Below, piece by piece: positions 7,493 to 12,766 of a stretch of DNA of 12,766 nt. Numbering within the stretch: position 1 is the stretch's first letter; each line of letters starts with the position of its first letter. The notes under the pieces were generated by a model, which did no database searches, had not been told where the DNA came from, and worked only from the letters and a program-made list of their open reading frames with translations. Position numbers and translations under genes: made by a program. The DNA lies in the NCBI GenBank assembly GCA_002773975.1, contig PEZR01000191.1, forward strand, positions 1 to 12,766, in the 5' to 3' direction. The DNA is from Bdellovibrio sp. CG10_big_fil_rev_8_21_14_0_10_47_8. GTDB taxonomy: Bacteria; Bdellovibrionota; Bdellovibrionia; Bdellovibrionales; Bdellovibrionaceae.

Positions 7493-9001
7493 ATGCGCAA
7501 ACATTTGGTTCGTGTTTACCCATCCAAAGAAAAACTGGCTCGAGAAAATCAATTGGCCTGGAAAATGGCTGAAATTGCCTCCGACAATGCCGCGATCAAG
7601 TCCGACGTGACCGAAATGGTTATCAACAGAATCATCGACAATGCTTCTGTCGCCATCGCCGCGGCCAATCGCAGACCCGTTGCTTCAGCTAGATCCATGG
7701 CTCTGGCTCACCCTCGCACACAAGGTGCTACGGTCTTTGGCATGCCCAACAATCAAAAATTTGATTGTGAATGGGCGGCCTGGGCGAATGGCACCGCCGT
7801 CAGAGAACTCGATTTTCATGATACTTTTTTAGCTGCTGATTATTCTCACCCTGGCGATAACATCCCACCCATCTTGGCTGTTGCTCAACAGCTTGGAAAG
7901 CCAGGAAAGGATCTTTTGAAAGGGATCGTTACGGGCTATGAACTGCATGTTAACTTGGTCAAGGCCATCTGCTTGCATAAACATAAAAAAGACCACATTG
8001 CCCACCTCTGCCCGGCTCAGGCGGCCGGCATCGGTACTTTGCTGGGCCTCCCGACAGAAACGATTTTTCAAGCGATTCAACAAGCCGTTCATGTTTCCTT
8101 TACAACTCGACAGTCGCGCAAAGGGGAGATTTCATCTTGGAAAGCCTATGCACCCTCTCACTCTGGGAAATTGGCGGTCGAGGCGGTGGATCGCTGCATG
8201 CGCGGCGAAGGCGCCCCTTCTCCCATTTATGAAGGAGAAGATTCTGTGATTGCCTACATGCTGGACGGCAAAGATGGAAAATACGAAGTTCCATTGCCAG
8301 AGATGGGCGAAGAAAAACGCGCGATCTTAGAAACCTACACCAAAGAACACTCGGCAGAATACCAATCCCAAGCTTTGATTGATCTGGCTGCCAGAATGAA
8401 AACCAAAATCACCAACTTTGATGACATCAAAGAAATCGTGATACACACCTCTCATCACACTCACTATGTGATCGGTACCGGAGCGGGAGATCCTCAGAAA
8501 ATGGACCCCAAAGCTTCGCGAGAGACCTTGGATCATTCGATCATGTATATTTTTGCAGTGGCTCTGCAGGATGGGAAATGGCACCACATTCAGTCCTATG
8601 CTCCGGAACGCGCCCAGCGGCCCGACACAGTCGCTCTGTGGCACAAAATCAGCACAGTGGAAGATCCCCAGTGGACTGAATGGTACCATGATCAAAATCC
8701 CGACAAAAAACGCTTTGGTGGCCGGGTCGAAATCTTTTTCAAAAATGGCGAAAAACTGGTGGACGAATTGGGTCTGGCAAATGCTCACCCTGCGGGCGCC
8801 AAACCCTTTGTTCGTAAAGACTATGTTCGTAAGTTCGACGAGCTTACCGAAGGCATTATCTCCAAGGATGAACGCGACCGTTTCATTGCACTGGCCGAGA
8901 GCTTGCCTGACTTAACCGCGGCGCAGGTTCAAGAACTGAATGTTCAGATCCCAATTGAAAAGTTGGTCAACAACAAGCGGGACACAAAGGGGATTTTTTA
9001 A
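7493..9001 (+). CDS. prpD: 2-methylcitrate dehydratase
   Basis: PrpD (MmgE/PrpD family) converts 2-methylcitrate to 2-methyl-cis-aconitate in the cytoplasmic methylcitrate cycle. The protein has 502 residues, normal for the family. Visible family motifs are LDFHDTF at 106-112, YSHPGDN at 117-123, the basic stretch TRQSRKGE at 205-212, YEGEDSV at 246-252, YTKEHSAEYQSQ at 282-293, SHHTHYVIGTGAGDP at 320-334, LDHSIMYIFAVALQDG at 346-361 and ALWHKISTVEDP at 381-392. The start is ATG 7493, with AAAAAGGAG at 7477-7485 seven bases upstream. The stop overlaps the prpB start by one base (TAATG). From memory the sequence closely resembles actinobacterial PrpD such as the M. tuberculosis Rv1130 type, including the terminal Gly-Ile-Phe; an alignment should confirm this. 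Family PrpDs need no iron-sulfur cluster, and no cluster cysteine pattern is seen here. Confidence 0.95.
   Translation: MRKHLVRVYPSKEKLARENQLAWKMAEIASDNAAIKSDVTEMVINRIIDNASVAIAAANRRPVASARSMALAHPRTQGATVFGMPNNQKFDCEWAAWANGTAVRELDFHDTFLAADYSHPGDNIPPILAVAQQLGKPGKDLLKGIVTGYELHVNLVKAICLHKHKKDHIAHLCPAQAAGIGTLLGLPTETIFQAIQQAVHVSFTTRQSRKGEISSWKAYAPSHSGKLAVEAVDRCMRGEGAPSPIYEGEDSVIAYMLDGKDGKYEVPLPEMGEEKRAILETYTKEHSAEYQSQALIDLAARMKTKITNFDDIKEIVIHTSHHTHYVIGTGAGDPQKMDPKASRETLDHSIMYIFAVALQDGKWHHIQSYAPERAQRPDTVALWHKISTVEDPQWTEWYHDQNPDKKRFGGRVEIFFKNGEKLVDELGLANAHPAGAKPFVRKDYVRKFDELTEGIISKDERDRFIALAESLPDLTAAQVQELNVQIPIEKLVNNKRDTKGIF
8986..8993 (+). promoter_or_regulatory. Ribosome-binding site of prpB inside prpD
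   Basis: AAAGGGGA lies in the last codons of prpD, seven bases before ATG 9001. Together with the TAATG overlap (stop 8999-9001, start 9001-9003) it fixes the prpB start and suggests coupled translation. Confidence 0.6.
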
Positions 9002-9900
9002 TGTTGTTCAACGATATCCAACCAACGGAGAAACGAAAAAACTTTCGGGCAGCTCTTCAGTCTGGAAAGCTCTTGAAATTTCCGGGAGCGTTCTCTCCAC
9101 TTTCGGCCATGCAAATCGAAAAGCTCGGATTCGAGGGTGTTTATATCTCGGGATCTGTTCTTTCCAATGATTTGGGATACCCTGATGTCGGATTGACAAC
9201 CTTGACCGAGGTCAGTCAACGAGGTCGACAAATTGCCCGAGTGACCAAGTTACCATCGATCATTGATGCGGACACCGGTTTTGGCGTGGCTCTCAATGCA
9301 GCTCGTACAATTCAAGAGTTTATTGAATTGGGTTTAGCTGGATGTCACCTCGAGGACCAAGAAAATCCCAAGCGTTGTGGCCACCTCGATGGCAAAGCTT
9401 TAGTTAGTGCTGGAGAAATGGTGCAAAAAATCAAAGCGGCGGATCAATCTCGAAAACTCGATCCCAACTTTGTGATTATTGCCCGAACCGATGCCCGAGC
9501 CTCGGAAGGACTGGACAAAGCGATTGATCGTGCCAAAGCTTATATTGATGCCGGCGCTGACGTGATCTTCACCGAGGCCTTACAAGATGAAAAGGAGTTT
9601 GAAACCTTTCGAAAAGCGGTCTCGGCCCCCTTGCTGGCAAATATGACCGAGTTCGGGAAGTCCAAATTGCTGACCATTTCTCAACTGGAAAATCTGGGAT
9701 TCAATATCGTCATTTGGCCAGTCACTACTTTGCGTCTCGCAATGAAGGCGCAAGAGGACGGTTTGAAACATATTTTAGCCCAGGGAAATCAAGAACAGAT
9801 CTTGGATAAAATGCAGCACCGGAAAGAGCTTTACGAATTAACGAACTATGAAAGATACAACTCGTTTGATCAGAATATTTTTAACTTCAAACTGAAGTAA
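9001..9900 (+). CDS. prpB: 2-methylisocitrate lyase
   Basis: PrpB cleaves 2-methylisocitrate to pyruvate and succinate, the last step of the methylcitrate cycle. The 299 residues match the usual length of the isocitrate lyase/PEP mutase-fold family. The catalytic loop KRCGH is at 124-128 with Cys126. Metal- and substrate-binding motifs are visible: YISGS at 48-52, DADTGFG at 89-95, HLEDQ at 116-120, IARTDA at 160-165 and NMTEFGK at 214-220. The residues after the barrel (IWPVTTLRLAMKA, 238-250) suit methylisocitrate lyase rather than a plain PEP mutase. Its position between prpD and prpC settles the choice against isocitrate lyase, which is also much longer. The frame ends with TAA at 9898-9900, ten bases before prpC. 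Confidence 0.95.
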   Translation: MLFNDIQPTEKRKNFRAALQSGKLLKFPGAFSPLSAMQIEKLGFEGVYISGSVLSNDLGYPDVGLTTLTEVSQRGRQIARVTKLPSIIDADTGFGVALNAARTIQEFIELGLAGCHLEDQENPKRCGHLDGKALVSAGEMVQKIKAADQSRKLDPNFVIIARTDARASEGLDKAIDRAKAYIDAGADVIFTEALQDEKEFETFRKAVSAPLLANMTEFGKSKLLTISQLENLGFNIVIWPVTTLRLAMKAQEDGLKHILAQGNQEQILDKMQHRKELYELTNYERYNSFDQNIFNFKLK

Positions 9901-9905
9901 AGGAG
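9899..9905 (+). promoter_or_regulatory. Ribosome-binding site of prpC
   Basis: AAAGGAG lies five bases ahead of ATG 9911 and begins within the prpB stop codon. It is a strong match and fixes the prpC start. Confidence 0.65.
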
Positions 9906-9910
9906 TCCCT

Positions 9911-11065
9911 ATGTCTCAAGAGTACATCAATCCCGACTATGTTCCAGAACCTGACAAGGTAAATGTGAAAAAGGGCTTGGAAGGTGTTGTGTTGGACACA
10001 ACCGCCGTTTCCAAAGTCAATGCCGATACCAATTCATTGATCTATCGTGGATATCCGGTTCAGGAGTTGGCGGAAAAATGTTCTTTCGAAGAAGTCGCTT
10101 ACCTCATGTACAATGGCGATCTTCCAAACAAAACTCAACTGGCTGATTTTCAGAAACTGGAAAGATCTTACCGAGATATCTCCAAAGAAAATCTTGAAAC
10201 CCTTCGTCGTTTGCCAAAGAAGAGTCACCCCATGGATTCGATTCGCACCGGCGTGAGCTTTTTGGGCTGCGAAGATGAAAGAATTTGGGATGCAACCCCA
10301 AAAACAAATTTGGACAAAGCCATTCGAATGTTGGCAAAGATCCCAACGATGATTGCCGCCGATCTCCGTTTTAAAAAGGGCCAGGATTTTATCCCACCGA
10401 ACAAAGATCTCTCGATGGCAGAAAACTTTTTCCACATGTGTTTTGGCAAAGTTCCGCAAAAAGAGATTGTTAAAGCATTTGATGTTTCATTGATTCTCTA
10501 CGCCGAACACAGCTTCAATGCCTCGACCTTCACAACCCGCGTGGTTACTTCCACCGAGTCTGATATTTACAGTGCCACCGTGGCCGGCATCGGCGCACTG
10601 AAGGGCCCACTTCATGGTGGCGCCAATGAACAGGTCATGCATATGATGATGGAAATCGGGGATCCAGCAAAAGCTGAAAAATGGATGCTGGACGCTTTGG
10701 CGGCAAAACGTAAAGTCATGGGTTTTGGTCACCGGGTGTATAAAAAGGGCGACTCTCGAGTTCCAACAATGAAAAAATATGCACAGGTTATGGCAGATGT
10801 TACTGGCCAACAAAAATGGATGCAAATCTACGAAACCTTGGAAAAGGTGATGGTGGATAAAAAGAAAATCTATCCGAACTTAGATTTTCCCGCAGGCCCT
10901 GCTTACTATATGATGGGTTTTGAAATCGATTTCTTCACCCCCATTTTTGTGATGGCAAGAACCACCGGCTGGTCTGCCCACATCATGGAACAAGCAGCCA
11001 ACAACCGTATCATTCGCCCTCTCTCCGAATACGTCGGAGCACCCCAACGCTCCATCGAAAGATAG
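9911..11065 (+). CDS. prpC: 2-methylcitrate synthase (citrate synthase family)
   Basis: PrpC condenses propionyl-CoA with oxaloacetate to 2-methylcitrate, the entry step of the methylcitrate cycle. The protein has 384 residues, the size of short (type I-like) citrate and methylcitrate synthases. Visible active-site elements are AEHSFNAST with His200, GPLHGGAN with His235, GFGHRVYK with His274, DSRVP with Arg283, YPNLDFPAGP with Asp325, and MARTTGWSAH with Arg350. The His235/His274/Asp325 set matches the family's catalytic triad. Sequence alone separates citrate from methylcitrate synthase poorly. The operon with prpD and prpB and the DFPAGPAYYMMGF stretch favour methylcitrate synthase, though side activity with acetyl-CoA is common in the family. 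The gene ends at TAG 11063-11065, sixteen bases before the terminator stem. Confidence 0.92.
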   Translation: MSQEYINPDYVPEPDKVNVKKGLEGVVLDTTAVSKVNADTNSLIYRGYPVQELAEKCSFEEVAYLMYNGDLPNKTQLADFQKLERSYRDISKENLETLRRLPKKSHPMDSIRTGVSFLGCEDERIWDATPKTNLDKAIRMLAKIPTMIAADLRFKKGQDFIPPNKDLSMAENFFHMCFGKVPQKEIVKAFDVSLILYAEHSFNASTFTTRVVTSTESDIYSATVAGIGALKGPLHGGANEQVMHMMMEIGDPAKAEKWMLDALAAKRKVMGFGHRVYKKGDSRVPTMKKYAQVMADVTGQQKWMQIYETLEKVMVDKKKIYPNLDFPAGPAYYMMGFEIDFFTPIFVMARTTGWSAHIMEQAANNRIIRPLSEYVGAPQRSIER

Positions 11066-11080
11066 CTCTTCAAAATAAAA

Positions 11081-11111
11081 AAACCCACCACTCCGACCGG
11101 AGGGTGGGTTT
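11081..11111. terminator. Convergent, probably bidirectional rho-independent terminator
   Basis: The stem is AAACCCACC 11081-11089, bulged A 11090 and CTCC 11091-11094, pairing with GGAG 11099-11102 and GGTGGGTTT 11103-11111 across the loop GACC. On the minus strand the stem is followed by seven T's (complement of A's 11077-11083), so it is a canonical terminator for the gene ending at 11138. In the plus direction only a short T stretch follows, so it probably ends the prp transcript less efficiently. It fills the gap between the two convergent genes. Confidence 0.85.
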
Positions 11112-11137
11112 GAATTGAACAGAAACTTGGATCTTAT

Positions 11138-12766
11138 CTAGTAATCTGAAAACACCGGTGCATAGATCGGTGTCCTTGGCTTTTTGTCATAGTCCCCATG
11201 GACTGCCAATACATTGCATAGATCCTTGTAATCATCCCGATTGCCTGGCCCCAAAAATCCCCCAGGAATTGATTTTCGGATTCCATAAAAATCCACCCCC
11301 AGAGAATGATAGGCCAATCTCAACGGAGTGTTTGCCGCGGCAGCCACTGCATGCCTTCCCGCCTTGCCGACAACCGTCTGCATTGGAGACTTCCAAATAT
11401 TGGTTCTCCCTGCGGATGTGATGTCTTGCATATTTGCGACTCGGATTTCTTCTCTCAGTCGCGCAACCCGTTTGGGCTTTTCACCAAGACCACCAGGCGC
11501 CCATCCTTGTTTGTTCCACAAAGAGTCCCAGTAGCTGAGTTTGGCGTCGATGACATCTGGCGCACCAAGGGGCTCAATGACCGACGACAAGGTCTCGCCA
11601 TTCATGGTCACATCGTAACCCATCTGAATTTTTCCAGCGATGATATCCAAGGGATCCACCTGCGAAAATTTCACCAGCGCTTGAGCCTGAGTATTCGCAG
11701 CGATCACCCCAACGGCGACAAGATCTTTCTGAACACCATTCAACGACAAACGAGCGGTGATTGTTCCGGGAGATCTCAGTGACGAGTTATTTTCCAAGGT
11801 TAGAACTACCTGACCAGAACCCCTATTGATATCAATTTGAGGCCTCACCGCAACGACATCCACCACCTTAAAGATGGCTTGATTCAGCGATGAACTCAGA
11901 GTCTGACCTTGGTAACTTGCCAGCAAGTTGATCTCGGCCTGAGAGCGAGATCTTGCCAAACCATTGATGGATCCAATTTTATCCGCGCGAAAGACCTTGC
12001 TCTGTAGAGCAGGAATTCGGAATACCTGAGCGGCACCAGGAGAAACCTGACCAGTCACAGAAATACTCACATCCGCGTCCACTCCGCCCTCATTGCTCAG
12101 GGTGAACTCAGTCGCAAAGACCTCGCCAGGCTCAAGAATTCCATTGTTGTTGCTCTCGATCACTCGTTTCAGTGAAACACTGACAATGGCCCGTCCTGCA
12201 TAGTTGTCGTAGGTTTTTTGGAATCCATCGTAAAAGCTGTTGATATAGCTGGTGCGATAGGCCTCGCCACTGGCCACCAGAAAAAGACGATTGAAACCAA
12301 TTCGTTGACCGGTCATATAGGCCACTTTGTCGCCAACGTCCGAACCAACTTCAGTGCCAGCTCGATAGCCATCATCGATGTTGTTTTGAAATTCAACATT
12401 GTAAAAATACCTAGCGGCATCGGCATAGGCAGAGTTGAATCCTGTGCGAAAGTACTCTTGAAGATTGAGGTCTTTTTGCACCGCTATCATTCTTTGATTA
12501 GAATCGTTCGACGGACCACGTCCGTTGTTATCACCTTGGTCTTGCCCACCCCGACGACCACCACGATCTGGGCGATCTCCAGGAGTTGGCTGATTCTGAT
12601 CGCTCCGCCCCTGAGTTGGCTGCTCGGCTCCACGATGGTTTGGTACGGATGGCGGAGACCCGGGAGTTGGTGGCCGAACCGGCGCTGGCTGCACAACTGG
12701 AGTCGGAACAACATCAGGAGCTGGCTCCATCACTGTTACTCGGACTGAGCGCAGACGATCATATCG
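11138..12766 (-). CDS. Uncharacterised probable exported protein, 5' part outside window
   Basis: I do not recognise this family. The frame is open from the right edge to the stop at 11138-11140 (542 codons plus stop). The GTG/ATG codons near 12733 are not convincing starts, because coding continues upstream (RYDRLRSVRVTV) and no ribosome site is seen. A signal peptide, if present, would lie outside the window. Counting from the GTG at 12733: residues 3-80 are rich in Pro, Gly, Gln, Arg and Asp (linker-like). Residues 90-180 are helical and aromatic-rich with a Gly-every-fourth-residue run at 122-146. Residues 182-290 look like an Ig/CARDB-like beta domain with NNNGILEPGE at 195-204. Residues 295-388 look like a second beta domain. 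Residues 395-531 are a conserved-looking tail with one Cys (506) and no sorting signal I recognise. Envelope or surface location is inferred. Transcription converges on prpC. Confidence 0.75.
   Translation of the reverse strand, partial: RYDRLRSVRVTVMEPAPDVVPTPVVQPAPVRPPTPGSPPSVPNHRGAEQPTQGRSDQNQPTPGDRPDRGGRRGGQDQGDNNGRGPSNDSNQRMIAVQKDLNLQEYFRTGFNSAYADAARYFYNVEFQNNIDDGYRAGTEVGSDVGDKVAYMTGQRIGFNRLFLVASGEAYRTSYINSFYDGFQKTYDNYAGRAIVSVSLKRVIESNNNGILEPGEVFATEFTLSNEGGVDADVSISVTGQVSPGAAQVFRIPALQSKVFRADKIGSINGLARSRSQAEINLLASYQGQTLSSSLNQAIFKVVDVVAVRPQIDINRGSGQVVLTLENNSSLRSPGTITARLSLNGVQKDLVAVGVIAANTQAQALVKFSQVDPLDIIAGKIQMGYDVTMNGETLSSVIEPLGAPDVIDAKLSYWDSLWNKQGWAPGGLGEKPKRVARLREEIRVANMQDITSAGRTNIWKSPMQTVVGKAGRHAVAAAANTPLRLAYHSLGVDFYGIRKSIPGGFLGPGNRDDYKDLCNVLAVHGDYDKKPRTPIYAPVFSDY
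12494..12727 (-). repeat. Low-complexity Pro/Gly/Gln/Arg-rich coding tract
   Basis: This encodes about residues 3-80 (from the GTG at 12733) of the minus-strand protein. It begins as a Pro/Val segment (VVPTPVVQPAPVRPPTPGSPP) and passes into a Gly/Arg/Asp/Gln/Asn segment (GDRPDRGGRRGGQDQGDNNG). There is no exact repeat unit, only biased composition. It probably forms a flexible spacer between the N-terminal region outside the window and the folded part. Confidence 0.6.

Noticed and set aside
7329..7610. Plus-strand open frame of 93 codons spanning the tamA-prpD gap
   Set aside because: It overlaps the end of tamA and the start of prpD in another frame, has no ribosome-binding site and has no domain-like sequence.
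12728..12733. GTG/ATG pair as the start of the minus-strand gene
   Set aside because: No ribosome-binding site precedes it, the frame stays open to the window edge, and a probable exported protein would then lack a signal peptide.
12218..12748. Plus-strand open frame of 176 codons opposite the minus-strand protein, rich in Trp, Ile and Thr
   Set aside because: It is the mirror of the biased Pro/Gly/Gln coding tract and aromatic region on the other strand. Its composition is implausible (many Trp near the end) and it has no ribosome-binding site.

Overview
The window fits a Gram-negative (diderm) bacterium of roughly balanced base composition, about half G+C by eye. Evidence for an outer membrane is direct: it carries a TamB-like intermembrane protein and an Omp85-family barrel protein. 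The seven-POTRA Omp85 architecture and a large secreted-looking protein with Ig-like domains suggest Bdellovibrionota or another former deltaproteobacterial lineage. That placement is an inference, held at low to moderate confidence.

Layout. (1) Positions 1-7342, plus strand: a tightly packed three-gene cluster. It holds the 3' end of a TPR-type gene (open at the left edge), tamB and tamA. Both junctions are stop/start overlaps (TTGA at 567-570 and ATGA at 4541-4544), so translational coupling is likely. (2) Positions 7343-7492: a 150-base gap with no recognisable terminator or convincing promoter, but with several competing inverted repeats. (3) Positions 7493-11065, plus strand: a methylcitrate-cycle operon prpD-prpB-prpC. 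The first junction is a TAATG overlap, the second a 10-base gap with a strong Shine-Dalgarno. (4) Positions 11081-11111: a shared convergent terminator. (5) Positions 11138-12766, minus strand: most of a gene for an unrecognised, probably exported protein, open at the right edge. It has a Pro/Gly/Gln-rich tract, a long Gly-every-fourth-residue helix, and one or two Ig-like beta domains.

How the genes work together. TamB is predicted to span the periplasm from an inner-membrane anchor to the outer-membrane TamA barrel; the system is implicated in outer-membrane protein assembly and phospholipid transport. PrpC, PrpD and PrpB supply three steps of propionyl-CoA breakdown: synthesis of 2-methylcitrate, its dehydration, and cleavage of 2-methylisocitrate to pyruvate and succinate. 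The rehydration step, propionyl-CoA ligase and a dedicated regulator are not in the window. I see no phage, IS element, CRISPR array, tRNA or rRNA. Most of the window is well-known biology. The least explained items are the minus-strand protein, the POTRA number in TamA and the structured prpD leader.
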